Positions 11,623-19,804 of a stretch of DNA of 34,412 nt are shown in pieces. The notes beneath the pieces are model-generated. The model did no database searches, was not told where the DNA came from, and saw nothing but the letters and a program-made list of their open reading frames with translations. How positions within the stretch are numbered: the stretch's first letter is position 1; the number at the start of each line of letters is the position of its first letter. Made by a program: the position numbers and the translations under genes. Origin of the DNA: Pseudomonadota bacterium (lineage in GTDB: Bacteria; Pseudomonadota; Alphaproteobacteria; Acetobacterales; Acetobacteraceae); assembly GCA_021780935.1 (NCBI GenBank), contig JAJXXT010000159.1:1-34412 (forward strand), given 5' to 3'.

Positions 11623-12546
11623 ATGACGAGCAGCAGCAGCAGCAGCAGCGCCAGCAACCCGCCTGCCTCCGGGCAGCCCGATGTGGCACCGCCCGATGTG
11701 GCACCGCCGGCGCGGCCGATCGGCGATGCGGCCGCGTATCGCGCGCGGCATGTGCGCTGGGAGGTGGCGGACGGGGTCGGCACCATCACGCTGAACCGGC
11801 CGGAGCGGAAGAACCCGCTGACCTTCGAGAGCTATGCCGAGCTGCGCGACCTGTTTCGCGCGCTGGTGGCGGCGCGGCGGACGGTGCGGGCGGTGGTGAT
11901 CGCGGGCGAGGGCGGGAATTTCTGTTCCGGCGGCGACGTGCACGAGATCATCGGGCCGCTGGTGGCGCGCAAGCGGGCGGGCGACATGGACGCGCTGCTG
12001 CGCTTCACGCGGATGACCGGCTCGGTGGTGGCGGCGATGCGCGCCTGCCCGCAGCCGATCATCGCCGCGATCGATGGCGCCTGCGCCGGGGCGGGGGCGA
12101 TCCTGGCGATGGCATCCGACATCAGGCTGGGCACGGCGCGCAGCCGCACGGCGTTTCTGTTCGTGCGGGTGGGGCTGGCCGGCGCCGACATGGGGGCGTG
12201 CGCCATTCTGCCGCGCATCATCGGCCAGGGGCGGGCGAGCGAGCTGCTGTTCACCGGGCGCGCGCTGGCGGGCGAGGAGGCGCTTTCCTGGGGGTTTCTC
12301 AACCGTATCGTTTCGCCTGAGGAACTGCCGGCGGCGGCGCGCGAGATGGCGGGGGGGATTGCCGCGGGGCCGGGGTTTGCGCACGCGATGACCAAGATGT
12401 GTCTGCGCCAGGAATGGGACATGAGCATCGACGCCGCGATCGAGGCGGAGGCGCAGGCGCAGGCGATCTGCATGCAGACCGAGGATTTCGCGCGCGCCTA
12501 CGAGGCGTTCGCGGCGCGCGGGAAGCCGGTGTTTCAGGGCGATTGA
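11623..12546 (+). CDS. Enoyl-CoA hydratase/isomerase family protein
   Basis: A crotonase-fold protein of 307 residues, expected to hydrate or isomerise an enoyl-CoA. The first ~35 residues are low-complexity (seven serines from AGC triplets, then a doubled DVAPP). The core follows: [20 protein letters not shown], the oxyanion-hole segment [34 protein letters not shown], and [20 protein letters not shown]. The usual second catalytic Glu region (GLxPExG) reads GLAGADMGA, with aspartate. This variant is, from memory, found in hydratases linked to aromatic acyl-CoA degradation gene sets, but none of those partner genes is here, so the substrate is open. GGGAG lies about 7 nt upstream. The acyl-CoA dehydrogenase follows after 15 bp, so the two probably act in sequence. 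Confidence 0.88.
   Translation: MTSSSSSSSASNPPASGQPDVAPPDVAPPARPIGDAAAYRARHVRWEVADGVGTITLNRPERKNPLTFESYAELRDLFRALVAARRTVRAVVIAGEGGNFCSGGDVHEIIGPLVARKRAGDMDALLRFTRMTGSVVAAMRACPQPIIAAIDGACAGAGAILAMASDIRLGTARSRTAFLFVRVGLAGADMGACAILPRIIGQGRASELLFTGRALAGEEALSWGFLNRIVSPEELPAAAREMAGGIAAGPGFAHAMTKMCLRQEWDMSIDAAIEAEAQAQAICMQTEDFARAYEAFAARGKPVFQGD
11629..11706 (+). repeat. (AGC)7 triplet run and 15-bp tandem duplication in the hydratase 5' end
   Basis: AGC is repeated seven times without interruption (11629-11649) and encodes the polyserine tract. Then CCCGATGTGGCACCG occurs twice back to back (11677-11691 and 11692-11706). Both units are multiples of three, so length changes would keep the frame. They lie before the crotonase core and should not affect catalysis. 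Confidence 0.8.
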
Positions 12547-12561
12547 GCGGGGACCGGCAAC

Positions 12562-13737
12562 ATGGCTTTGGAGCATCTGGCGCATCTGGACTGGCCGTTT
12601 TTCGAGGCGCGGCATCGCGATTTTGCGGCCAGGCTGGAGGCGTGGGCGGCGCGCGAGCTGGTGGCGCACGGCGCGCGCGAGACCGATGCGGCGTGCCGCG
12701 ACCTCGCACGGCGGCTGGGCGAGGGCGGCTGGCTGGCGCACGCGATCCCCGATGCCGGGCGCGAGGCGATCGATGTCCGCACGCTGTGCCTGGCGCGCGA
12801 GATTCTGGCGCGCCATGACGGGCTCGCGGATTTCGCCTTTGCGATGCAGGGGCTGGGCAGCGGCTCGATCCTGATCGCGGGGGGCGAGGCGATGCGCGCG
12901 CGCATCCTGCCGGGGGTGCGGGCGGGGACGCATCTCGCGGCGTTCGCGCTGTCGGAGGAAGATGCCGGCTCGGACGTGGCGGCGATGAGCTGTGCGGCGG
13001 CGCGGGTCGCGGGCGGGTGGCGGATCGACGGGGAGAAGACGTGGATTTCGAACGGCGGCATCGCCGGGCATTATGTGGTGGTGGCGCGCACCGGGGAGGC
13101 GGCGGGGGCGCGCGGGCTTTCGGCCTTTGTGGTCGAGGCGGATAATCCCGGGCTGTCGATCGCGCGGCGGATCGAGGTGATCGCGCCGCACCCGCTGGCG
13201 ACGTTGCGGTTTCGGGATTGTTTTGTGAGCGATGCGGCGCTGCTCGGCGAGCCGGGGCAGGGGTTCAAGGTGGCGATGGCGACGCTCGACATCTTCCGCC
13301 CGACGGTGGGGGCGGCGGCGCTGGGCTTCGCGCGGCATGCGCTGGCGGCGATGGCCGAGCGGGCGCGCGAGCGGCGGATGTTCGGGGGCACGCTCGGCGA
13401 TTTGCAGATGACCCAGGCGCGGATTGCCGATGTGGCGCTCGAGATCGATGCCGCGGCGCTGCTGGTCTATCGCGCGGCGTGGCAGGCGGATACGACGTCC
13501 GCCCGCACGACTGATACCGCGCGCTCTCGCACGACCCGTGAGGCGGCGATGGCGAAGCTGTTTGCGACCGAGGCGGCGCAGCGTGCTGCCGATGCGGCGG
13601 TGCAGCTCTGGGGCGGGCTCGGGGTCGAGGCGGGGAGTGTGCCGGAGATGCTCTATCGCGAGGTGCGGGCGCTGCGCATCTACGAGGGGGCGTCCGAGGT
13701 GCAGAAGCTGATCATTGCGCGCGCCGTGCTCGGCTGA
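12562..13737 (+). CDS. Acyl-CoA dehydrogenase family protein
   Basis: A 391-residue flavoprotein that should introduce the alpha-beta double bond into an acyl-CoA and pass electrons to ETF. The FAD/substrate-binding segments are [36 protein letters not shown] and [21 protein letters not shown]. The C-terminal helical domain ends with [36 protein letters not shown], where the Glu of IYEGASE is the expected catalytic base. Between AAWQ and REAAMAK there is a Thr/Arg/Ser-rich insert ([16 protein letters not shown]), longer than I expect for the family, encoded by DNA with a repeated CGCACGAC. It lies 15 bp after the hydratase gene. Its last 26 bp overlap the 3' end of the convergent glycosyltransferase gene. 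Confidence 0.93.
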   Translation: MALEHLAHLDWPFFEARHRDFAARLEAWAARELVAHGARETDAACRDLARRLGEGGWLAHAIPDAGREAIDVRTLCLAREILARHDGLADFAFAMQGLGSGSILIAGGEAMRARILPGVRAGTHLAAFALSEEDAGSDVAAMSCAAARVAGGWRIDGEKTWISNGGIAGHYVVVARTGEAAGARGLSAFVVEADNPGLSIARRIEVIAPHPLATLRFRDCFVSDAALLGEPGQGFKVAMATLDIFRPTVGAAALGFARHALAAMAERARERRMFGGTLGDLQMTQARIADVALEIDAAALLVYRAAWQADTTSARTTDTARSRTTREAAMAKLFATEAAQRAADAAVQLWGGLGVEAGSVPEMLYREVRALRIYEGASEVQKLIIARAVLG

Positions 13738-15052
13738 GGGTGGGCGGCGACGCATCGTCCCCCGAGGTTTCTCCAGGCGGGGTTTCGCCGAGCAGGGTTT
13801 CGTAGAGGGCGACATGGCTGGCGGCGATGTCGGAAGCGGTGGCGGGGGTGCGCATGGTCTGCGCGAGGGACGCGAGGCGCTGTGGCTCGGCGGCGAGTTC
13901 GCGGATCAGGGCTGCGAGTTCCGGGCCACTGCCGGTCGAGAAATGAAAACCGTCGAGGCCGTCGCGCACCGCCTCCGCCATGCCGCCGATATCCGAGCAG
14001 AGCACGGGGATGCGGTTGCGCAGCGCCTCCTCGATCACGACCGGCGCGTTCTCCCACCACACCGAGGGCATGACGATGACATCCATGCCGCGCATCAGCG
14101 CGTCGACGCGGGCGTTGTCGTAGGGGCCGTGCAGGCGGACATTGGCCGGCGAGCGGGCGAGGCGGGCGGCGAGTTCCTCGCGGAAGGCCGGCGGCTGGTT
14201 GCTGTCGTCGCCGTGGATGTTGATGACGATGCCCGAGCCCGGCGCGGCTTCGGTCGCGATGTCCTCGGCGGCGTCGAGCAGCACGCCGATGCCCTTGAGC
14301 GGCGACATCTGGCCGAAGAAGCCGACCTGGAAATGCGGTGAGCGGCGCCGGGGCGCGGCCAGTTCCGCGGGCGGGGCGACGGCGTTGCCGATGACGTGCA
14401 TGCGCGCGGCGGGCAGGCCCCACGCGATGTAGCGCTCGGCGAGGAAGCGGCTCGGGGCGACGAAGGCGTCGATCAGGGCGAAGAAGGATTTCAGCCAATG
14501 CTCGCGCAGGAACAGGTCGACCGTGCTGCGCTCGGGGAAGCAGCGATGGCAGGCGGTGAGGCTGGCGGCGGTGCACAGCCCGCGCTGCGGGCGGGTGATC
14601 ATCTGGCCGAAATGATTGCAGATCGCCTGGAACTCGTGGAGGGTGAGGACGAGGCGGATATCGGGCCGGGTGCGGCGGGCGATGGCGAAAGCCTCGACGC
14701 CGAATTGCGCGTAGTGGTGGAAATGGATGACGCGCGGGTGCCGCCTGGTGAGCAGGGCCGCGAAATCCTCGGCGAAATTCTCGTTTCGGTTAGTGAACGT
14801 GAACCAGTCGAAGGCGCCGGGCGCGTAGAGATATTGGTCGGCACCCGCCTGCCCCGTGCCCATTGGCTGGCCGATCGAGGGGCCCGGGCGGGGGACGCCG
14901 CCGCAGCCGAGGAAGGTGGATTGCCAGCGCCCGCCCTGCGCGATAGCGCTGTGCAGCTGCCAGGCGGCGATTTCAGCGCCGCCCCGGGTGAGTTCCGGGT
15001 GCGAATGCGCGGCGATCAGGACGCCGGGCCGTGCGGTGGTGGGGCTGGTCAT
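13712..15052 (-). CDS. Glycosyltransferase family 4 protein (last gene of the glycan operon)
   Basis: A 446-residue GT-B glycosyltransferase with no membrane segment. The N-terminal domain opens with [20 protein letters not shown] (the GGAE loop of GT4 enzymes) and contains a cysteine-bearing segment (CNHFGQMI ... GLCTAAS ... CHRCFPE) also seen in related transferases, possibly a metal site. The C-terminal domain has [17 protein letters not shown] and the donor-binding EX7E region ([31 protein letters not shown]). It should transfer a sugar from a nucleotide donor to a surface or lipid-linked glycan, with substrates unknown. Its ATG overlaps the stop of the upstream gene (ATGA). The 3' end overlaps the acyl-CoA dehydrogenase gene tail to tail. 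Confidence 0.92.
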   Translation of the reverse strand: MTSPTTARPGVLIAAHSHPELTRGGAEIAAWQLHSAIAQGGRWQSTFLGCGGVPRPGPSIGQPMGTGQAGADQYLYAPGAFDWFTFTNRNENFAEDFAALLTRRHPRVIHFHHYAQFGVEAFAIARRTRPDIRLVLTLHEFQAICNHFGQMITRPQRGLCTAASLTACHRCFPERSTVDLFLREHWLKSFFALIDAFVAPSRFLAERYIAWGLPAARMHVIGNAVAPPAELAAPRRRSPHFQVGFFGQMSPLKGIGVLLDAAEDIATEAAPGSGIVINIHGDDSNQPPAFREELAARLARSPANVRLHGPYDNARVDALMRGMDVIVMPSVWWENAPVVIEEALRNRIPVLCSDIGGMAEAVRDGLDGFHFSTGSGPELAALIRELAAEPQRLASLAQTMRTPATASDIAASHVALYETLLGETPPGETSGDDASPPTLSRARRAQ

Positions 15053-17727
15053 GCGGGGTCGGCCGGGATGCGCGTGGGGCGGTCGAGCAGACGGTGCCAG
15101 CGGTGCTCGTGCTGCCAGGCGTTATAGAGGGTGAGCTGCATGCGCCAGTGCTGGGCGGAGCTGGCCTGGGACTGACGTTCGAGGTGGTAGAGCGTGACGT
15201 CGCGATCGACCGCGATGTCGAGGCCCATGGCGCGCAGCTTCATGCAGAGATCGGCATCCTCGAAATCGCCGATCGGGTAGGCCTCGTCGAAGCCGGCGAT
15301 GGCGAGCGCCTGGGTGCTGCGCAGCATGAGGCAGGCGGCGGTGGCGGCGGGGACGCGATGCAGGCCGCGCGCGCCGTTCGGGCGCATGCCCTTGCCGGGG
15401 TGGTCGGGGAAGTGCCAGGCGCCGAGGCGCGGAATGCGGCGGAACGTCATGCCGTCATGCTGGATGCTGCCGTCCTCGTAGAGCAACCTCGGGCCGACGG
15501 CGCCGAGCGTGGGATCGGCGTCGAGCCGGGCGGCGAGGCGGGCGGCCCAGTGTGGCGTGCCACGATCCGGGGTGTCGTGTTCCGGCAGGCTGGGAAAGAC
15601 GTCGGAGTTGACGAAGCAGACATGGCGGCCGCGCGCGTGGCGCAGGCCGATGTTGTTGGCGCCGGCGAAGCCGCGGTTTTCGTCCGGCATCAGCAACGAG
15701 AACGGCAGGGCGAAGCGCAGATGCGCCTGCATCGCCAGCGTCTGGGTCTCACGCGCGCGGGGTGGATCGTCGAGGACGTAGAGGCGCTCGATGGCGGGGA
15801 CGGGCTGATGTCGGGCGGCGAGATGGTGGGCGGCCTCGATGCCGAGCTGGAAGTCGAGGAAATCGACGCGGCCGTAGAGGGTGACGATGATGGTGATGTC
15901 GGGTGAAGCGGGGGGCGAGCCGAAATCCAGACGGTGGACCGGCATCGGCTCGGCGATGCGCTGTGCCTGGAGGGCGGCGATGGCGGGGCCGACGACGCGG
16001 TCGAACGGCGGGGCCGCGTCGCCGAGCGGCGGCTCGATACGGTCGAGGAGGAAGCGGATCGCGGCCAGGCCGGAGCGGGCGGCGAGCGGGATTGCGCGCT
16101 GGCCGATGGCGCCGGAGGTTGTTTCGATTTCAAGACAGAGCCGGGGGGGTGGGTCGGCCGCGTCGGCGGCGTCGAAGACGGCGGGGATGCGGAGCATGAA
16201 GCCGCAGCGCAGATGGGTGAGGCCGGTCTCCTCGCCGACCGTGTCGCGCACGTCCGGCCGCTCCATCACCTGGCCCTGGTCGAGCCGGATGGGGCGGGTG
16301 CGCCAGCCGTGGCGCAGGCGGATCTCGCGCACCGCGCCGGGGGCGGCGAGGTGCCAGCCGGTGAGGATGAGGTCGCCGCCGGGGAGTCTCATGGCGTCGT
16401 CGATTTCGAGCAGGATCGGGCCGGGAAGCGAGGACAGCGTGCTGCCGCCATCCGCCACCGGATGGGCGAGGCGGCGGCGGATCGTTGCGGCCTCGGTGGT
16501 CTCGGCGAGGCGGGCGGCGAGCGGGGCGAGGGCGCCGGCGAGGCGCGCGGCCGGGGTGGGTTGCAGATTGGGCGGCACGGTGAGGCGCCATGCGCGGTGC
16601 GGCGTGATGACGTCGATGCGGTGGATGGTGCCGGCGGCCAGCGCCTCGGCGCTCGGGATGAACGCGACGAAGCCCTGGCCCATGCTGCCCAGATCGTCGC
16701 GCGCGAACGGGGCGAGGGAGGCCGGTGCCGCGATCACGCCGTCCGCGTGGTGGGAGGCGATAAGGATTGGCGTGCCAGGGCGGATGAGCGGGGCTGCGGT
16801 GGCGGGGGCTGGCTCGGGTGATGCGTGGCCGAGCCAGCCGGCGACGAACCAGCCGCCGGCTTCCTCGTGCGCGCCGAGGATGTCGAGGCCGGTCTCCTCG
16901 GTGATGGTGTGGCCGGTGCGCATTTCCGATGCATGCGTCGGCGATGACGGTTGCGGGTCGGCGCCGGGCGGGGCCCAGGCGGCGTGCAGGCCTGTGAGGA
17001 GATCGTCCGGCAGGTGGGGGAGGTTGCCGGTGAGCAGCGCGTGGTGCAGCGCGCCCATGGCGTGGCCGCCGGCGATCGCGGCCTGGGTGGTGGCGTCGCG
17101 CCTGGCCGTGACGAGATCGAAACGGAAGCTGGTCCAGCCCTCGCGGTGGTCGCGCCAGAGCCTGGTGAGGTAGTGGCCGAAGGCGCCGGTCGGCGGCAGA
17201 TCGGCCTCGGGCACGGCGTTGGCGGCGATGTAAAAACTCGCGTCGAAGAACTTATGGGCGGCGAGGCCGCGGCGCGCGCCGCTGCGCAGGTAATGGTCGT
17301 AGGGGTTGGCGGCACACGAGGCGACGACGGCGGCGTCGCTGACCTGCTCGGCGTAGATTGCCTCGTCGAACAGCCAGTGCGCCTTCAGGCCGGCATGGCC
17401 GAGCAGGAGATAGTGCTCGAAGCCGCTTTCGATGGCGCCACCGGGGAGCAAGGTGCCGGCGGCGACCAGGGAAGCGACGTCCTTGTGGCGGGCGAGATAC
17501 CAGGCCTCGTCGAACCAGGGGTTGGGCGAGAGGCCCTGGAAGCGGCCGATCTGGAGGTAGTGGCGCAGCATCGCCTGCGTCGGGTCCTCTCCAGCGGCGA
17601 TGCCGAGCGCGGGGTTGGTGGCGCGGTAGAAATCGGCATCGAAACGAGCCCAGATTGGCCGGTGCCGCGGCGGGCGGCCGTCGCCGTCGGCGGCGGTGAG
17701 GATCGCCGCGAGTTCGTCGGCCGTCAT
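15049..17727 (-). CDS. Multidomain protein: four FD..Y repeats, sandwich-like middle, C-terminal GT2 transferase
   Basis: An 892-residue protein. Residues about 29-200 hold four repeats that start FDxxxY (positions 29, 72, 120, 161) and end HYLxxG (56, 105, 145, 185). Residues about 280-600 look like two related beta-rich modules, each with a GW(H/L)..P opening (GWLGHASPEP near 298 and GWHLAAPGAV near 457). Residues about 610-850 form a family 2 glycosyltransferase domain, with ITIIVTLYGRVDFL, ENRGFAGANNIGLRHARG, the metal-binding VNSDVFP (706-712), VGPRLLYEDGSIQHDG, and FDEAYPIGDFEDADLCMKL with the catalytic acid region. It resembles rhamnosyltransferase-type enzymes. The N-terminal repeats occur again in the first transferase of this operon, so they may dock both enzymes on a shared scaffold or acceptor (inference). 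Coupled by ATGA to both neighbours. Confidence 0.88.
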   Translation of the reverse strand: MTADELAAILTAADGDGRPPRHRPIWARFDADFYRATNPALGIAAGEDPTQAMLRHYLQIGRFQGLSPNPWFDEAWYLARHKDVASLVAAGTLLPGGAIESGFEHYLLLGHAGLKAHWLFDEAIYAEQVSDAAVVASCAANPYDHYLRSGARRGLAAHKFFDASFYIAANAVPEADLPPTGAFGHYLTRLWRDHREGWTSFRFDLVTARRDATTQAAIAGGHAMGALHHALLTGNLPHLPDDLLTGLHAAWAPPGADPQPSSPTHASEMRTGHTITEETGLDILGAHEEAGGWFVAGWLGHASPEPAPATAAPLIRPGTPILIASHHADGVIAAPASLAPFARDDLGSMGQGFVAFIPSAEALAAGTIHRIDVITPHRAWRLTVPPNLQPTPAARLAGALAPLAARLAETTEAATIRRRLAHPVADGGSTLSSLPGPILLEIDDAMRLPGGDLILTGWHLAAPGAVREIRLRHGWRTRPIRLDQGQVMERPDVRDTVGEETGLTHLRCGFMLRIPAVFDAADAADPPPRLCLEIETTSGAIGQRAIPLAARSGLAAIRFLLDRIEPPLGDAAPPFDRVVGPAIAALQAQRIAEPMPVHRLDFGSPPASPDITIIVTLYGRVDFLDFQLGIEAAHHLAARHQPVPAIERLYVLDDPPRARETQTLAMQAHLRFALPFSLLMPDENRGFAGANNIGLRHARGRHVCFVNSDVFPSLPEHDTPDRGTPHWAARLAARLDADPTLGAVGPRLLYEDGSIQHDGMTFRRIPRLGAWHFPDHPGKGMRPNGARGLHRVPAATAACLMLRSTQALAIAGFDEAYPIGDFEDADLCMKLRAMGLDIAVDRDVTLYHLERQSQASSAQHWRMQLTLYNAWQHEHRWHRLLDRPTRIPADPA

Positions 17728-18740
17728 GGCAGCGGGGGCGGGGGAGATGCGGCGTCGTCATAGCCGCGCGGATGGGCTTCGCGCCAGGCGAGGGCGGAGG
17801 CGACGATGGCGTCAAGGTCGCGCCAGTGCGGCCGCCAGCCGGTGGCGGCGGTGATGGCGGCCGACGAGGCGACCAGGATCGCGGGGTCGCCGGCGCGGCG
17901 CGGGCCGAAAGCGTGCGGCACCTTCCGGCCGGAGACGCGCTCGACCGCGGCGATGACCTCGCGCACCGAATGGCCGCTGCCGGTGCCGAGGTTGAAGACG
18001 GCGTCCTGGCCGGATTCGAGGCGCGCGAGGGCGGCGAGGTGGGCGGTGGCCAGGTCGGCGACGTGGACGTAGTCGCGGATCGCGGTGCCGTCCGCCGTGG
18101 GGTAGTCGGTGCCGAAGACGGTGAGCGGCGGTCGGCGGCCGAGGGCTGCGTCGATGGTGAGCGGGATGAGGTGGGTCTCGGGCGTGTGGTCCTCGCCGAG
18201 GCGGCCGGCGGGGTCGGCGCCGGCGGCGTTGAAGTAGCGCAGCGCGGCGTAGCGCAGGCCGTGGATGCGCGAGGCCCAGGCCAGCGCCCGTTCCAGCGCC
18301 CATTTGCTTTCCCCGTAGGGCGAGCCGGGGTCGATCGGCGTGGTCTCGGCGATCGGTGCGTCGGAGGCGCTGCCGAACAGGGCGGCGGTGGAGGAGAGGA
18401 CGAAGCCTGGCACGGCATGGCGGATGCAGGCATCGATGAGGGTGAGGCCCTCGCCGATGTTGCGGCGCAGGTAGCGCAGCGGCTCGCGCATGGAATCGCC
18501 GACCAGGGAGAGTGCCGCGAAGTGGAAGACGGCGTCGAACCTTCCGGGGCCGAGCGTGGCATCCACCGCCTGCGGGTCGGCGAGGCTGGCGCGCACCAGG
18601 CGTGCGGGCGCCAGCACCGCGGCTGCATGGCCGGTCGAGAGGTCGTCGAGCACGGTGACGTCGGCGCCGCGGGAGAGGAGTTCGGCGGTGAGGTGGCTGC
18701 CGACATAGCCGGCGCCGCCGACCACCAGATAGCGGGACAT
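17724..18740 (-). CDS. galE: UDP-glucose 4-epimerase family protein
   Basis: A 338-residue extended short-chain dehydrogenase that should interconvert UDP-glucose and UDP-galactose (or the N-acetylated sugars). The Rossmann motif is VVGGAGYVGSH (G8, G11, G14), followed by LDDLSTGH for NAD. The catalytic residues are Ser/Thr in VLSSTAALFG (117-118), Tyr142 and Lys146 in PYGESKWALE. LRYFNAAGADPAGRLGEDH and GTAIRDYVHVADLA are diagnostic of GalE. The start is at MSRYLVVGG; upstream in-frame sequence belongs to the antisense of the preceding gene. It lies inside the glycosyltransferase operon (2-bp gap upstream, ATGA overlap downstream), so it presumably supplies a nucleotide sugar to the neighbouring transferases. 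Confidence 0.93.
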   Translation of the reverse strand: MSRYLVVGGAGYVGSHLTAELLSRGADVTVLDDLSTGHAAAVLAPARLVRASLADPQAVDATLGPGRFDAVFHFAALSLVGDSMREPLRYLRRNIGEGLTLIDACIRHAVPGFVLSSTAALFGSASDAPIAETTPIDPGSPYGESKWALERALAWASRIHGLRYAALRYFNAAGADPAGRLGEDHTPETHLIPLTIDAALGRRPPLTVFGTDYPTADGTAIRDYVHVADLATAHLAALARLESGQDAVFNLGTGSGHSVREVIAAVERVSGRKVPHAFGPRRAGDPAILVASSAAITAATGWRPHWRDLDAIVASALAWREAHPRGYDDAASPPPPLP

Positions 18741-18742
18741 CG

Positions 18743-19804
18743 TCAGGGTTCTCCGAGGGTCGGCAGGTCCGGGTGGACCATGAGGTGTGGGCGTTCGCGT
18801 CGGGCCCAATCCTGCAACGAATCCGGGCCGGAGGCGAACGGATTGTCGAAACGGATTCGCAGCGATGCGTCTTGCCGCCAGGCGCGGCGCAGGGCCAGCG
18901 GGATCGGCGCGCCGTCGGCGAAACACCCCCACGCCCAGGGCCGGTCCGCGAGGCCGGGGATGGTGGCGGCGGCGACCTGGCGCTGCCACCAGGCGGTGAT
19001 TTCGAGCGGCACCTCGTTCTGGGCATAGCGGCGCGTCATGATGTCGCCGACATCGCCGATCTTGGAGAAATGGTAGAAGGCGAGGCGGTGGGAATCGACG
19101 GTGATGCAGCCCTCGGGCGTGACGACGGGGACCCGGCGGCTGAGGTTCCAGCTTGCGACGTTGCAGCCGGGGTCGCGCAGGATGGCGACGCGGGGAAACA
19201 GGGCCGGAACGAGATCGCCGTAACGCTGGTCGGTGAAGAGCCCCTCGGCGGGTGCGTCGCGGCAGTCCGTCTCGCAGCGCTCCTGCCACCAGGCGGCGAA
19301 GGCGCGGCCGGTGGCATCGTGGCGGACGGCGGCGAAGCCGAGATTGTAGACGCCGTAGAGCTGGGCGGTGCGCTCGGCGTCGTGGAACGCCTGGGCGTCG
19401 TGGTTGGGCTGGTGCTGGTGCGGGGTGAGGACGATGGAGGCGGCCTCGAGCGCGGCCTCGACGCTGGCGAGGGGATGGAAGACGGCGATGTCGGGGTCGA
19501 GATAGATCACGGCGTCGGCGCCGCCGTCGAGCAGGTGGGCGAGCATGCGCGGCTTGAGGGCGGTGCAGGCCTCGACCAGCGTGTGGCGGAAGATGAAGGA
19601 GGCGAAGTCCGGGACGCCGAGGGAGGGTGCGAAGACGACGCGGTCGAAGGTGGCGAGGGCCGTGTCGGTGTCCGTGGTGGGGGCATCGACGATGAGGGCG
19701 GCTTGCAGCCAGTCCGGGTGGGCGGCGCGCAGGGTGCGCGAGAGGATGCGGGCGCGGGCGAGGTAGCCCCAGGTGAAGCTGGTGAAGCAGACCGTACGGG
19801 TCAT
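18743..19804 (-). CDS. GT-A-fold glycosyltransferase-like protein
   Basis: A 353-residue protein of the nucleotide-diphospho-sugar transferase fold, similar to a family often found beside GT4 and GT2 genes. It starts CFTSFTWGYLARARILSRTL. The metal-binding DxD is in VIYLDPDIAVF (about residues 99-109), preceded by the typical TALKPRMLAHLL. Later blocks are YGVYNLGFAAVR, LFTDQRYGDLVP, CNVASWNLSRR and FYHFSKIGD. These match the internal repeats of GT8-like transferases that use a conserved HxSK/HF motif near the end of the domain. No signal or membrane segment is seen. It overlaps the upstream gene by ATGA and leaves 2 bp before galE. Donor and acceptor are unknown. Confidence 0.82.
   Translation of the reverse strand: MTRTVCFTSFTWGYLARARILSRTLRAAHPDWLQAALIVDAPTTDTDTALATFDRVVFAPSLGVPDFASFIFRHTLVEACTALKPRMLAHLLDGGADAVIYLDPDIAVFHPLASVEAALEAASIVLTPHQHQPNHDAQAFHDAERTAQLYGVYNLGFAAVRHDATGRAFAAWWQERCETDCRDAPAEGLFTDQRYGDLVPALFPRVAILRDPGCNVASWNLSRRVPVVTPEGCITVDSHRLAFYHFSKIGDVGDIMTRRYAQNEVPLEITAWWQRQVAAATIPGLADRPWAWGCFADGAPIPLALRRAWRQDASLRIRFDNPFASGPDSLQDWARRERPHLMVHPDLPTLGEP

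Noticed and set aside
11149..13815. 888-codon minus frame opposite the hydratase and dehydrogenase, and frames opposite gyrA (6105-8432)
   Set aside because: His/Arg/Pro-rich shadow translations without motifs, while the plus strand encodes well-conserved enzymes.
15881..17173. Long plus-strand frames opposite the 892-residue glycosyltransferase (also 14396-15127 and 16951-17763)
   Set aside because: They mirror the codon pattern of the minus-strand gene, which has clear GT2 motifs, and have low-complexity translations.
17252..18706. 484-codon minus frame across the galE/GT2 junction
   Set aside because: Out of frame with both genes. Ser/Pro/Thr/Arg-rich shadow sequence.
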